The notes: a model not told the origin generated them from the sequence alone. 64,000 bases of DNA from Jannaschia pohangensis (GCF_900113875.1 NZ_FORA01000001.1:496001-560000); one strand, 5' to 3'. Shown: positions 32,831-41,711, numbered from the stretch's first letter. Made by a program: numbers and translations.

Positions 32831-34222
32831 ATGACCGCGACCCGTACCGAGACCGACAGCTTTGGCCCGCTGGATGTGCCCGCCGACAAGTATTGGGGCG
32901 CGCAGACGCAACGCTCCATCCAGAACTTCCCCATCGGGTGGGAGCGGCAGCCCGTCGCCATCGTCCGCGCGCTTGGCGTGGTCAAGAAAGCGGCGGCCAT
33001 CGTCAACGAAGGGTTCGGCGATCTTGACGCCAAACTGTCGAAGGCCATTCAGGATGCCGCCGGTGAGGTGATCGACGGCAAGTTCGACGACAACTTCCCG
33101 CTGGTCGTGTGGCAGACCGGGTCGGGCACGCAGTCGAACATGAACGCCAACGAGGTGATTTCGAACCGCGCGATCGAGATGCTGGGCGGGACCATCGGGT
33201 CCAAGACGCCGGTCCACCCGAACGATCATTGCAACATGGGCCAGTCGTCCAACGACACCTTCCCGACCGCGATGCATGTCGCCATCGGCATGATGGCGCG
33301 CGACACGCTCCTGCCCGGTCTGCGTAAGCTTCACACGGCGCTGGTGGCGAAGTCGGATGAGTTCAAGGACATCATCAAGATCGGCCGCACCCACACGCAG
33401 GACGCGACACCCCTGACCCTGGGCCAGGAATTCGGCGGCTACGCCCACCAGGTCGCCAAGGGGATCGAGCGGGTCGAGGCCTGTCTGCCCGACATCTATG
33501 AATTGGCGCAGGGCGGAACGGCGGTCGGCACGGGCCTCAACACCCGCAAGGGCTTTGCCGAAAACGTGGCCGCCGAAATCGCGAAGATCACCGGCCTGCC
33601 CTTCGTCACCGCCCCCAACAAGTTCGAGGCACTGGCTGCCCATGACGCCATGGTCATGTTCTCGGGTGCCCTGAAGACCGTTGCCGCCAGTCTCTTCAAG
33701 ATCGCCAATGACATGCGCCTTCTGGGCTCGGGCCCGCGGTCGGGTCTGGGCGAGTTGATCCTGCCCGAAAACGAACCCGGATCGTCGATCATGCCGGGCA
33801 AGGTGAACCCGACTCAGGCCGAGGCGCTGACCATGGTCTGCATCCACGTCATGGGCAACGACGCCGCCGTCGGCATGGCCGGGTCGCAGGGCCATTTCGA
33901 GCTGAACGTCTACAATCCGATGATGTCCTACAACGTGCTGCAATCGATGCAATTGCTTGGCGACGCGGCGAGCAGTTTCACCGACAACATGGTCGTGGGC
34001 ACACAGGCCAACGTGGAGCGGATCGACAAGCTGATGAAGGAATCGCTGATGCTGGTCACCGCGCTGGCCCCGACCATCGGCTATGACAACGCCACCAAGG
34101 TCGCCAAGACCGCCCATAAAAACGGCACCACCCTGCGCGAGGAGGCCTTGGCCATGGGTCTGGTCGACGCGGAAACCTTCGATCGCGTCGTCGACCCGAA
34201 ATTGATGATCGGACCGAAGTAG
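32831..34222 (+). CDS. fumC: Fumarate hydratase, class II
   Basis: A 463-residue fumarase/aspartase superfamily enzyme that hydrates fumarate to malate in the TCA cycle. Signatures are [19 protein letters not shown] near residue 100, then [18 protein letters not shown] and [11 protein letters not shown]. The signature loop [16 protein letters not shown] with the catalytic serine is near residue 318. Length is standard for the iron-free homotetramer. GGAGTGACCG precedes the ATG. Two small genes follow after 41 bases and may ride on its transcript. Confidence 0.96.
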   Translation: MTATRTETDSFGPLDVPADKYWGAQTQRSIQNFPIGWERQPVAIVRALGVVKKAAAIVNEGFGDLDAKLSKAIQDAAGEVIDGKFDDNFPLVVWQTGSGTQSNMNANEVISNRAIEMLGGTIGSKTPVHPNDHCNMGQSSNDTFPTAMHVAIGMMARDTLLPGLRKLHTALVAKSDEFKDIIKIGRTHTQDATPLTLGQEFGGYAHQVAKGIERVEACLPDIYELAQGGTAVGTGLNTRKGFAENVAAEIAKITGLPFVTAPNKFEALAAHDAMVMFSGALKTVAASLFKIANDMRLLGSGPRSGLGELILPENEPGSSIMPGKVNPTQAEALTMVCIHVMGNDAAVGMAGSQGHFELNVYNPMMSYNVLQSMQLLGDAASSFTDNMVVGTQANVERIDKLMKESLMLVTALAPTIGYDNATKVAKTAHKNGTTLREEALAMGLVDAETFDRVVDPKLMIGPK

Positions 34223-34263
34223 CCGGCCTTCACCCCGCTCGGGGTCGGCGCTAGGCTCAGGCC

Positions 34264-34437
34264 ATGAAAACGGTCATCAATCTCAACAAGGCGCGCAAGA
34301 CGCGGGACAGGGACGCGGACAAGGCGCGGGCGGATGCCAACGCCGCCCGGTTCGGCCGCACCAAGGCCGAGCGACAGGCCGAGGCGGCGCGCGCCGAAAA
34401 GGCGGCCCGTGATCTGGATGGGCACCGTAGGGAATGA
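34264..34437 (+). CDS. DUF4169 small basic protein
   Basis: A 57-residue, highly charged, probably all-helical protein: VINLNKARKTRDRDADKARAD, then NAARFGRTKAERQAEA and a final HRRE. This matches DUF4169, a small alphaproteobacterial family of unknown function. It begins 41 bases after fumC and its stop overlaps the next start (ATGA), so it pairs with the ribbon-helix-helix gene. The basic helical character suggests nucleic-acid or membrane-surface contact, which is only a guess. Confidence 0.8.
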   Translation: MKTVINLNKARKTRDRDADKARADANAARFGRTKAERQAEAARAEKAARDLDGHRRE

Positions 34438-34664
34438 ACGACGCGCGGCCCCGCAAACGCTCGCTCACCCTGCACGGGCACCGCACATCGGTGTCGCTGG
34501 AAGATGCGTTCTGGGTCGAGTTTCAGGCGATGGCGGACGACGCGGGCAAGTCGGTCAATGCGCTTGCCGCTCAGATCGACCGTGACCGGGGCGTCAGCGC
34601 GGGCCTTGCCTCGGCCATAAGGGTCGCGGTTCTGAAGCACTTGCGACGGGACGCGGAAGATTAA
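34434..34664 (+). CDS. Ribbon-helix-helix domain protein
   Basis: A 76-residue protein with a likely RHH fold. KRSLTLHGHRTSVSLEDAFW forms the strand and first helix, and MADDAGKSVNALAAQIDRDRG the second helix. A SAGLASAIRVAVLKHLRRD helix follows. It fits the RHH_4 group of short DNA-binding or regulatory proteins. It is coupled by ATGA to the DUF4169 gene. No toxin partner is next to it; a decayed reading frame follows directly. Confidence 0.83.
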   Translation: MNDARPRKRSLTLHGHRTSVSLEDAFWVEFQAMADDAGKSVNALAAQIDRDRGVSAGLASAIRVAVLKHLRRDAED

Positions 34665-34691
34665 CCTTTTTGCGGCAGGCTGCGGGGCATA

Positions 34692-34916
34692 ACACCCGTT
34701 CTGTCCGATCGCGCCGCCGCATGGCTTCAGTCCGTCTTCTCGGCCAAGGCCGCGTAGCGCGGTGGCATCGTCCGGCGCTCTGTCCGCGACGTGGAGGCCT
34801 TGATCCACCGCGATTTTTTTCTGGCCGAGGTTAGACGGCGCGGATTTACCGCGGCCAAAAATGGTGGCCAGTTCGTGATCTTCTGTAACCGCGAACTGCT
34901 CCGCCGCGTGGTGTGA
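34692..34916 (+). pseudogene. Decayed small gene with in-frame TAG and no start codon
   Basis: Directly after the RHH gene and in the same frame, 34692-34916 reads as about 73 residues of coherent protein. The stretch before the break has LSDRAAAWLQSVFSAKAA and the stretch after it has GGIVRRSVRDVEALI and GGQFVIFCNRELLRRVV. A TAG at 34755-34757 breaks it, and no ATG, GTG or TTG opens the frame upstream. The pieces resemble small alphaproteobacterial proteins with a VRRxxRDV...EVRRRGF...GGQFVxFCN pattern (from memory, function unknown). A 41-residue product from the GTG at 34791 cannot be excluded. The rest of the 274-base gap to aroB holds no gene I can see. Confidence 0.45.
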
Positions 34917-34938
34917 AGGACTTTCCGCGAAGGCTCTT

Positions 34939-36033
34939 CTAGGCCGAGTCGCGCAGGACGCCCAGAACCGCTTCGGCGGGCACAGCCGCCGTCACGAAGG
35001 CCTGCCCGATGCCGCGCGCCAGAATGAATCGGAGCTTGCCGTCGACGACCTTCTTGTCCTGGCCCATGAGGTCGAGCAGCACCTCGGCCGAAGGCAGGTC
35101 ACCGGGAATGTCGCGCAGGTCGCGGCGCATCCCCATGTCGGCCAAATGGGCGCGCACCCGGCTCGGGTCTTCCTGCGAACACAGGCCCATGCGGGCCGAC
35201 AACTCAAAGGCCAACGCACAACCTATGGCGACACCTTCGCCGTGCAGCAGCCGGTCGGAATAGCCCGTCGCCGCCTCGAGCGCATGACAGAACGTGTGCC
35301 CCAGGTTCAGAAGCGCGCGGTCGCCCTGCTCCGTCTCGTCGCGCACGACGATGTCGGCCTTCATCTGGACGGCATGGCGCACCGCCTCGACCCGTAGCGC
35401 GGGGTCCGAGGCAAGCTTCGGCCCGTTCACCTCCAGCCAGTCGAAATAGGCCGCGTCCCCCAACATCCCGTATTTCGCCACCTCGCCATAACCGGCCAGG
35501 AAATCGCGCGTGTCCAGCGTGTCCAGAACATCCACATCGGCCAGGACCAGCACCGGCTGATGAAACGCGCCCACCAGGTTCTTGCCATGGCGCGTATTGA
35601 TCGCCGTCTTGCCGCCGACCGAGGAGTCCACCTGCGCCAGCAAGGTCGTCGGCACCTGAACGTAGCGCACGCCGCGCCGCAGGATCGCGGCGGCAAAGCC
35701 CACCAGATCCCCGATCACGCCGCCGCCCAGGGCCACCACCACATCGCCCCGTTCGCAGCGTTGATCGAGCAGCCATTCGACCACTTCGGTCAGGCCCGCC
35801 CATCCCTTCGTCGCCTCGCCCGGCGTCAGCCTCAGGGCCGGGGCGTCGATGTCGCCAAGCCCCGCGCGAAAGCCCGCGAGATGCAGATCGGCCACCCGCG
35901 TCTCGGTCACCACGAAGACGCGGGGACGGCGGAGCAGCGGCGCGATGCGCGCCCCGGCCTCGGCAAACAATCCCCGCCCCACGAGGACATCATAGGCCCG
36001 GTCCCCCAGGGGGACATGCACTGTCTCGTTCAT
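34939..36033 (-). CDS. aroB: 3-dehydroquinate synthase
   Basis: A 364-residue NAD- and metal-dependent enzyme of the shikimate pathway that converts DAHP to 3-dehydroquinate. The NAD-binding ALGGGVIGDLVGFAAA is near residue 100, followed by YVQVPTTLLAQVDSSVGGKTAIN. The metal-ligand Glu and His lie in DFLAGYGEVAKYGML and LNLGHTFCHALEA, and LLHGEGVAIGCA follows. The ATG at 36033 overlaps the aroK stop (ATGA), the classic aroK-aroB pair. A longer reading frame that runs on through aroK is an artefact of open frames in GC-rich DNA. Confidence 0.96.
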   Translation of the reverse strand: MNETVHVPLGDRAYDVLVGRGLFAEAGARIAPLLRRPRVFVVTETRVADLHLAGFRAGLGDIDAPALRLTPGEATKGWAGLTEVVEWLLDQRCERGDVVVALGGGVIGDLVGFAAAILRRGVRYVQVPTTLLAQVDSSVGGKTAINTRHGKNLVGAFHQPVLVLADVDVLDTLDTRDFLAGYGEVAKYGMLGDAAYFDWLEVNGPKLASDPALRVEAVRHAVQMKADIVVRDETEQGDRALLNLGHTFCHALEAATGYSDRLLHGEGVAIGCALAFELSARMGLCSQEDPSRVRAHLADMGMRRDLRDIPGDLPSAEVLLDLMGQDKKVVDGKLRFILARGIGQAFVTAAVPAEAVLGVLRDSA

Positions 36034-36608
36034 TGCAGGACCCCTGCCCCCTCCAGCACCGCGATCACGCGGTCCACCATATCCGAGATCGAATAGGCAG
36101 GGTCGCAATCGGCCACAAGGTCGGCCAGCGCATAGGACGGCAACCGCGCCTCCAGAAGCTCGATCAGGGTGCCGCGCGGGTTGTCGGTCAGCAGCAGGGG
36201 CCGCGTCGTCTTGTGCCGGACCCGCTGCCACAGAAGGTCGGCATCGGCGCGCAGCCAGACCGAGACGCCATGGGCGGCGATGATTTCGCGGTTCTCGGGA
36301 CGCAGGAAGGCGCCGCCGCCGGTCGACAGAATCCCCGGCCCCTCTTCCAGAAGACGGGTGATGACCTCGGTTTCGCGGGCGCGAAAGAACGCCTCGCCGT
36401 CGCGTTCGAAGATCTCGGCGATCGACATGCGCGAGGCGGCCACCAGAGCCTCGTCGCTGTCGCGGAACGGCACGCCCAGACGGTCGGCCAGCGCGGTCCC
36501 GATGGCGGTCTTGCCCGACCCCATCATCCCGACCATGACGACAGGGCGCGTCAGGTGACGACGCGCGGCTGGCATCTTGTCGCTTACCGTTGACGTCCCG
36601 CGCCCCAT
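36030..36608 (-). CDS. aroK: Shikimate kinase
   Basis: A 192-residue P-loop kinase that phosphorylates shikimate. The Walker A motif is GMMGSGKTAIG near residue 27. The substrate-binding FRDSDE, then EIFERDGEAFFRARE and the STGGGAFLRP loop follow. RPLLLTDNPRGTL forms the lid. I take the ATG at 36608 because GGAGG lies eight bases before it; two further in-frame starts upstream (36626, 36632) have weaker support. It is coupled to aroB and divergent from the small membrane protein gene across a 91-base gap. Confidence 0.95.
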   Translation of the reverse strand: MGRGTSTVSDKMPAARRHLTRPVVMVGMMGSGKTAIGTALADRLGVPFRDSDEALVAASRMSIAEIFERDGEAFFRARETEVITRLLEEGPGILSTGGGAFLRPENREIIAAHGVSVWLRADADLLWQRVRHKTTRPLLLTDNPRGTLIELLEARLPSYALADLVADCDPAYSISDMVDRVIAVLEGAGVLQ

Positions 36609-36699
36609 GGCTGTCACCTCCTGCATGGACAACTATATCTCTGGCCGCCACTATGGATGCAATGAGAACGGGGCGCGAAATGACAAAAGACGGCCGAGC

Positions 36700-36828
36700 A
36701 TGCTGCGGTTCCTGAAATACCTGCTGATCCTGCTGGTCCTCGGAACCCTTGGACTTTGGGGCTATTCCTATCTTCTGGAGCCGGAGACCGCGCCCCGCAC
36801 GCATACGATTGAAATCGATGCGGGTTAA
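36700..36828 (+). CDS. Small single-pass membrane protein
   Basis: A 42-residue protein from the ATG at 36700. It has a short basic N-terminus (MLRFLKY), one hydrophobic helix LLILLVLGTLGLWGYSYLL, and a polar tail with EPETAPRTHTIEIDAG. No family is recognised. Its stop lies 11 bases inside the next gene, so the two are coupled. It is the first gene of the unit that leads to xerD. Being divergent from aroK gives it its own promoter region. It may anchor or assist the exported protein encoded next, which is inferred from overlap only. Confidence 0.6.
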   Translation: MLRFLKYLLILLVLGTLGLWGYSYLLEPETAPRTHTIEIDAG

Positions 36829-38335
36829 TGTCGCGGCCCTTTGCGTGGGGATGTTGCTGGCCCATCAGGCGGTGGCGCAGGCCGCCCCGGACTCCGCCAT
36901 TCCCTGGCTGTCGGATTCGCTTGCGGCCCCCACGCCTGTCACCCCAGCCCGGCCAGAGGAACCCGCCGCCACACCCCTGACGCAGCGCGAGATCAGCGTG
37001 ATGCCCATCGGGCAGACGCGGCGCGATGCGGTCGGGTTGTTGCCGACGGGCCTGACCGGGCTGCCGCGCGATACCTTCGCCGCCTCCGACCCGGACCGGC
37101 TGGCGCAGCTGATTTCTCAGCTTCCGGGCGATGCCATGCCCGCGATGCAGGATCTGGCCCTGATGCTGCTTCTGGCGGAACTGGACGCGCCGCGGGTCTC
37201 AAGCGACCCCGACATGCTGTTCTTTGCCCGCGTCGATGGCCTGCTGCGCTTCGGCGCGCTCGACCAGGCGCAGGCGTTGATGGAGCGGGCGGGCGCGACC
37301 GACCCCAAGGCGTTCCGACGCTGGTGGGACACCTCGCTTCTGACCGGGTTCGACACGCGGGCCTGTGACGCGATGACGGCCAATCCGGGTGTCGCCCCGA
37401 CCCTGCCCGCGCGCATCTTCTGCCTGACGCGCACCGGCGACTGGGCGGCGGCGATGCTGACCCTCGACACCGGGCGCGCCATCGGCGCCATCACCGAGGA
37501 GGAGGACCTGTTGCTGGCCCATTTCCTCGACCCCGAGCTCTTCGAGGGCGAGCCGCCCCCCATCCCGCCGCGCCCGATGACGCCGCTGGCCTTCCGCCTT
37601 CTCGACGGGATCGGAGAGACGCCGTCCACCCTGGATCTGCCGCTGGCCTTTGCCGCAGCCGATCTGCGGCCGACCTCCGGTTGGAAGGCCCAGATCGAGG
37701 CGGCGGAACGTCTGGTGCGGGTTCAAGCGCTGGACCCCAACCGCCTGCTGGCGCTTTACACCGAAGGACGGCCATCGGCCTCGGGCGGGGTCTGGGACCG
37801 GGCGGCGGCGATCCAGCGGCTGGACACGGCGCTGTTGTCGGGCGACCCCGCGCAGGTCAACGACAGCCTGCCGCAGGCGGTGGTGAGCATGCGCGACGCG
37901 GGCCTGTTGGTGCCATTCGCCAAGCTTTACGGCGAACGCCTGGCCCAGATCCCGCTGGAGGGGGCGACGGCGGAGCTTGCCTTGCGCGTCGGCCTTCTGT
38001 CCTCGGCCTACGAGGCGGTGGCCCGCACCGCCGCCCCCGTCACGCCCCGCGATGCCTTTGCCACGGCCATCGCCCTGGGGGACGCGCCCGGCACCCTGCC
38101 GCCAGGCCCGCTGGCCAGGGCCATTGCCGACGGAATGACCGGAGAGCCGCCGGAACATCTGACCTCCCTCGCCAATTCGGGCCGTCTGGGCGAGGCCCTC
38201 TTCGAGGCGGCAATCCTGCTGGCTGACGGGGCAGAGACGGACCCGCAGGACATCGCCGACGCACTCGCCTTCTTCCGCTCGGTCGGGATGCAGGACGTGG
38301 CGCGGCGCACCGCGCTGCAACTGCTCCTGATATGA
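36818..38335 (+). CDS. Exported helical-repeat protein of unknown function
   Basis: A 505-residue protein with a Sec signal peptide (CVGMLLAHQAVAQAAPDSA), then a Pro/Ala-rich linker to about residue 70. A long Ala/Leu-rich helical body follows and looks like degenerate TPR or Sel1-type repeats (ARVDGLLRFGALDQAQALM, FCLTRTGDWAAAMLTLDTG, and later FAKLYGERLAQIPLEGATAE). I recognise no named domain. The ATG at 36818 overlaps the small membrane gene, and its stop overlaps the xerD start by four bases. A periplasmic scaffold is a fair guess and no more. Confidence 0.75.
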   Translation: MRVNVAALCVGMLLAHQAVAQAAPDSAIPWLSDSLAAPTPVTPARPEEPAATPLTQREISVMPIGQTRRDAVGLLPTGLTGLPRDTFAASDPDRLAQLISQLPGDAMPAMQDLALMLLLAELDAPRVSSDPDMLFFARVDGLLRFGALDQAQALMERAGATDPKAFRRWWDTSLLTGFDTRACDAMTANPGVAPTLPARIFCLTRTGDWAAAMLTLDTGRAIGAITEEEDLLLAHFLDPELFEGEPPPIPPRPMTPLAFRLLDGIGETPSTLDLPLAFAAADLRPTSGWKAQIEAAERLVRVQALDPNRLLALYTEGRPSASGGVWDRAAAIQRLDTALLSGDPAQVNDSLPQAVVSMRDAGLLVPFAKLYGERLAQIPLEGATAELALRVGLLSSAYEAVARTAAPVTPRDAFATAIALGDAPGTLPPGPLARAIADGMTGEPPEHLTSLANSGRLGEALFEAAILLADGAETDPQDIADALAFFRSVGMQDVARRTALQLLLI

Positions 38336-39255
38336 ATTGGGTCGATCTCTTCCTCGAGGCGCAGGCAGCGGAACGGGGGGCCGCGCTCAATTCGTTGATG
38401 GCCTATCGCCGCGACCTGGAGGATTTCAGCGCCCATCTCGCCGCGCGCGGGCTGTCGCCCGACCGGGCGTCGCGGGCGGACATCGAAGGCTACCTCATCG
38501 CCTGCGAAGCCGAGGGGCTTGCCGCCTCGACCCGCGCGCGGCGGTTGTCGGCAATCCGGGGCCTCTACCGCTTTGCCCACGAGGACGGGCTGCGGACCGA
38601 TGACCCCGCCATCCGCATCACGGGGCCGGCCAAGCCCAAGAGCCTGCCCAAGACATTGTCGCAGGAACAGGTCGACGCGCTTTTGACGGCGGCCGAAGAC
38701 ATGGGAAAGACCGCCGAGGAGCGTCTGCGCGACACGGCGCTGATGCAGCTGCTCTATGCGACGGGCATGCGGGTGAGCGAGTTGGTCGCCCTGCCCGTGG
38801 CCGCCGCGCGGGGCGATCCGCGCATGTTGCTGGTGCGCGGCAAGGGCGGCAAGGAGCGGATGGTGCCGCTGTCCCCACCCGCCCGCGATGCCATGGCCCA
38901 TTGGCTGGCGCACCGGGACGCGGGCGAACGGAAGGGGCGGGTCGAGCGTGGGACGCCGCCGTCGGCCTTCCTGTTCCCGTCGCGCGGCAAGGCGGGCCAC
39001 CTGACCCGCGTCTGGTTTCACGGCCGCATCAAAACACTGGCCGCCTTCGCGGGCATCGACCCGGCCGGCGTCAGCCCCCATGTGCTGCGCCATGCCTTCG
39101 CCACCCATCTTCTGTCCGGGGGCGCGGACCTGCGGGCCATCCAGGCGATGCTTGGTCATGCCGATATCTCAACCACGGAGATCTATACCCATGTCCTGGA
39201 AAGCCGCTTGCAGGAGCTGGTGCTGACGAAGCATCCGCTTGCCGGGGGCGCCTAG
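38332..39255 (+). CDS. xerD: Tyrosine recombinase XerD
   Basis: A 307-residue site-specific recombinase that, with XerC, resolves chromosome dimers at dif. The N-terminal SAM-like core-binding domain has LFLEAQAAERGAALNSLMAYRRDL. The catalytic Arg is in YATGMRVSELVAL near residue 150. HVLRHAFATHLL gives His and Arg, LGHADISTTEIYTHV supplies the second His region and the nucleophilic Tyr near the C-terminus. Length and the lack of any adjacent integrase-type att site or phage gene argue for the housekeeping enzyme rather than an element integrase. Confidence 0.93.
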   Translation: MNWVDLFLEAQAAERGAALNSLMAYRRDLEDFSAHLAARGLSPDRASRADIEGYLIACEAEGLAASTRARRLSAIRGLYRFAHEDGLRTDDPAIRITGPAKPKSLPKTLSQEQVDALLTAAEDMGKTAEERLRDTALMQLLYATGMRVSELVALPVAAARGDPRMLLVRGKGGKERMVPLSPPARDAMAHWLAHRDAGERKGRVERGTPPSAFLFPSRGKAGHLTRVWFHGRIKTLAAFAGIDPAGVSPHVLRHAFATHLLSGGADLRAIQAMLGHADISTTEIYTHVLESRLQELVLTKHPLAGGA

Positions 39256-39263
39256 CGGCTGCG

Positions 39264-39299
39264 CGCGGGGGGCCGGCCCCCCGCGACCCCCCGGAGTAT
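39264..39299. repeat. GC hairpin with CCGGAGTATTT tail, likely dispersed intergenic repeat
   Basis: Positions 39264-39285 are a perfect 22-base palindrome (CGCGGGGGGCC and its complement). It is followed by ACCCCCCGGAGTATTT and then AGAAGGA just before the ytoQ start. I recall similar C-run plus CCGGAGTATTT or GGGATATTT sequences recurring in front of genes in many Rhodobacteraceae genomes, so this is probably one copy of a dispersed hairpin element. On the plus strand it may also end xerD transcripts, though it lacks a T-run. Only one copy is visible here. Confidence 0.55.
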
Positions 39300-39324
39300 T
39301 TATGAAGCAGAGAAGGAAACGCCC

Positions 39325-39780
39325 ATGACCCTGTCCGTCTATCTTTCCGGCGAAATCCACACCGATTGGCGCGACGAGATCCTGGCCGGGTGCAAGGCGG
39401 CGGGTCTTGATGTGGTGTTCAGCGGGCCGGTCACGGATCACGCCGCGTCCGACGATTGCGGCGTCGCGATCATGGGGGCGGAGCCGGACAAGTTCTGGCA
39501 CGATGCCAAGGGCGCGCGCCTGAACGCCATCCGCACCCGCCACGGGATCGAGACGGCGGACATCGTCGTCGTGCGCTTCGGCGAGAAATACAGGCAATGG
39601 AACGCGGCGTTCGATGCGGGTCAGGCGGCGGCCCTGGGCAAGTCTCTGATCGTGATGCACGGGGCCGATCACCAGCACGCGCTCAAGGAAGTGGATGCCG
39701 CCGCGCTGGCCGTGGTCGAAACATCGGCGCAGGTGGTGCAGATCCTCGACTATGTGCTGAATGGGCGGCTGTCGGGATGA
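39325..39780 (+). CDS. YtoQ family protein
   Basis: A 151-residue cytosolic protein with a probable nucleoside 2-deoxyribosyltransferase-like Rossmann fold. It reads VYLSGEIHTDWRDEILAGC at the N-terminus, then FSGPVTDHAASDDCG, and EKYRQWNAAFDAGQAAALGK near residue 95. The end is HALKEVDAAALAVVET. These are the marks of the YtoQ family; its function is unknown. GAAGGA lies nine bases before the ATG, immediately after the GC hairpin repeat. Confidence 0.87.
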   Translation: MTLSVYLSGEIHTDWRDEILAGCKAAGLDVVFSGPVTDHAASDDCGVAIMGAEPDKFWHDAKGARLNAIRTRHGIETADIVVVRFGEKYRQWNAAFDAGQAAALGKSLIVMHGADHQHALKEVDAAALAVVETSAQVVQILDYVLNGRLSG

Positions 39781-39828
39781 CGCACGCCCTCCCTTGTCGC
39801 AGGACGGACCTGGCCCCATAAGCGCGTC

Positions 39829-41142
39829 ATGGAACAGACACTCGACACGATCAATTGGGGCGCGACATGGGGCACGGCGGGGGCGATCGTGTTCCTTCTG
39901 GTGCTGTCGGCCTTCTTTTCCGGCTCGGAAACCGCGCTGACGGCCGCCAGCCGGGCCAAGTTGCGCAGCAAGGCCGACAAGGGCGACAAGGGTGCCACCC
40001 GCGCCCTGGCGGTGACCGAAGACAACGAGCGTCTGATCGGTAGCGTCCTTCTGGGCAACAACATCGTCAACATCCTTGCCGCATCGCTGGCCACGGCCCT
40101 GTTCACCACGCTCTTCGGCGAGGGTGGCGTGGCCATCGCCACTCTGGTGATGACGGCGCTGGTCCTGGTCTTTGCCGAAGTGCTGCCCAAGACCTATGCC
40201 ATCACAAACCCCGAAAGTGCGGCGTCGCGCGTGGCCCCGGCCATCGCCGTCGTGATCCGGGTGTTCAGCCCCGTCGTCTATGGCGTGCGCGCCCTGGTAC
40301 GTGGGGTGCTGCGCTTGTTCGGCGTGGACACCGACCCCGACAGCAACATCATGTCCGCGCACGAGGAAATCGTCGGCGCCATCACCCTGGGCCATACCGA
40401 GGGCGGGGTGGAGAAAGAGGACCGCGACCGCCTTCTGGGCGCGCTGGACCTGTCTGATCGCTTCGTCGAGGAGATCATGCTCCACCGCTCCAATATCGAG
40501 CTTCTGGACGTGAACGCACCCCCGGCGGCCATCCTGGACCAATGCCTGGCCAGCCGTCACACCCGCCTGCCGCTCTATCGCGACGAGCCCGAAAACATCA
40601 TCGGCGTGCTGCATTCCAAGGACCTGCTGCGCGCCATCGACACGCTGGTGCGCGGCGACGGCGGCGGGATCGAGGCGGTGGACAAGCTGGATGTGACCGA
40701 AGTCATGATGGAGCCCTATTTCATCCCCGAGACCACGACGCTTGACGAACAGATGCGCCAGTTCCTGACCCGAAACACCCATTTCGCGCTGGTGGTGGAT
40801 GAATACGGCGCGTTGCAGGGCCTGATCACGCTGGAAGACATCCTGGAAGAGATCGTGGGCGAGATCACCGACGAATTCGACCACCCGGAGGAGGACACCC
40901 TGCGCCCCGAGGCGGATGGGACCTATGTCATCGACGGCGCCATGACGATCCGCGACCTGAACCGCGCGACCGACTGGCGCCTGCCCGACGACGAGGCGAA
41001 CACCGTCGCGGGCCTCGTCATCCACGAGGCGCAGACGATCCCGACCGTGGGCCAGGTGTTCAGCTTCCACGGCTTCCGCTTCGAGGTGACCGAGCGCGCG
41101 GCCAACCGCATCACCAAACTGCGCATCCGTTCGCTGGCCTGA
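39829..41142 (+). CDS. CNNM/CorC family transporter
   Basis: A 437-residue hemolysin-family membrane protein. The N-terminal CNNM (DUF21) domain holds three or four helices: LVLSAFFSGSETALTAASR, LLGNNIVNILAASLATALF, and FAEVLPKTYAITNPESAA. A CBS pair spans about residues 220-340 (RHTRLPLYRDEPENIIGVLH, ALVVDEYGALQGLITLEDIL). A CorC/HlyC C-terminal domain follows (GEITDEFDHPEED onward). Family members move magnesium or cobalt or sense adenine nucleotides through the CBS pair. Here it stands alone between ytoQ and a DUF1579-like gene, and its ion is unknown. Confidence 0.9.
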   Translation: MEQTLDTINWGATWGTAGAIVFLLVLSAFFSGSETALTAASRAKLRSKADKGDKGATRALAVTEDNERLIGSVLLGNNIVNILAASLATALFTTLFGEGGVAIATLVMTALVLVFAEVLPKTYAITNPESAASRVAPAIAVVIRVFSPVVYGVRALVRGVLRLFGVDTDPDSNIMSAHEEIVGAITLGHTEGGVEKEDRDRLLGALDLSDRFVEEIMLHRSNIELLDVNAPPAAILDQCLASRHTRLPLYRDEPENIIGVLHSKDLLRAIDTLVRGDGGGIEAVDKLDVTEVMMEPYFIPETTTLDEQMRQFLTRNTHFALVVDEYGALQGLITLEDILEEIVGEITDEFDHPEEDTLRPEADGTYVIDGAMTIRDLNRATDWRLPDDEANTVAGLVIHEAQTIPTVGQVFSFHGFRFEVTERAANRITKLRIRSLA

Positions 41143-41231
41143 GCGGGCGGGCGCCGGGGTCGGGCCAATTTTCTTTGCTTTTGACGAGACCGGAACATAA
41201 AGTGAACGAATAGCCATCGAGGATTGGTCAG

Positions 41232-41711
41232 ATGCCAGAGTCCACCCGTATATCCAATGATTTCGATTTCGAGTTCGGCACCTGGCGCGTTCACCATCGG
41301 CGCCTGAAGGAGCGTCTTGTCGGCTGCGCCGATTGGGAAGACTTCGACGGCACCTCCGAGACGCGGCCCGTGTTGGGCGGCAATGGGAATGTCGAGGACA
41401 ATCTGCTGGAATTCCCCGCCGGGTCCTATCGCGCGATTGCGCTGCGGTCCTTCGATGCGGCCAAGGGGACCTGGGCCATCTGGTGGCTGGCGGCGACCGA
41501 CCCGCATCGGCTGGACGTGCCGGTGATCGGCCGGTTCCGGGACGGGGTCGGCACCTTCCTGGCCGAGGATACCCTGGGCGACACGCCGGTCCTCGTCCGG
41601 TTTCTCTGGCTGAACACCGACACCGCCACGCCCCGGTGGGAGCAGGCGATGTCGACCGACGGCGGCGCTTTCTGGGAGACGAACTGGACGATGGATTTCA
41701 CCCGCGCCTGA
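41232..41711 (+). CDS. Small beta-rich cytosolic protein, DUF1579-like
   Basis: A 159-residue protein without a signal peptide. FDFEFGTWRVHHRRLKERL opens it, then RPVLGGNGNVEDNLLEFP, GTWAIWWLAATDPHRLDVPV and a C-terminal QAMSTDGGAFWETNWTMDF. The FEFGTWRVHH...WLAA...W..NW pattern resembles lipocalin-like DUF1579 proteins of unknown function. It is a stand-alone gene, 90 bases after the CorC-type gene. I cannot name a ligand. Confidence 0.72.
   Translation: MPESTRISNDFDFEFGTWRVHHRRLKERLVGCADWEDFDGTSETRPVLGGNGNVEDNLLEFPAGSYRAIALRSFDAAKGTWAIWWLAATDPHRLDVPVIGRFRDGVGTFLAEDTLGDTPVLVRFLWLNTDTATPRWEQAMSTDGGAFWETNWTMDFTRA

Noticed and set aside
34755-34757. TAG read through as an amino acid
   Set aside because: No pyrrolysine system is expected here, and the frame also lacks a start codon. 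Decay is simpler.
38332-39255. XerD read as the integrase of a mobile island
   Set aside because: Length, motifs and the coupled upstream genes fit the housekeeping recombinase. I see no att direct repeats, tRNA target or phage genes beside it.
39169-41217. A 682-codon minus-strand open frame across ytoQ and the CorC-type gene
   Set aside because: No motif or sensible start; both plus-strand genes are strongly supported.
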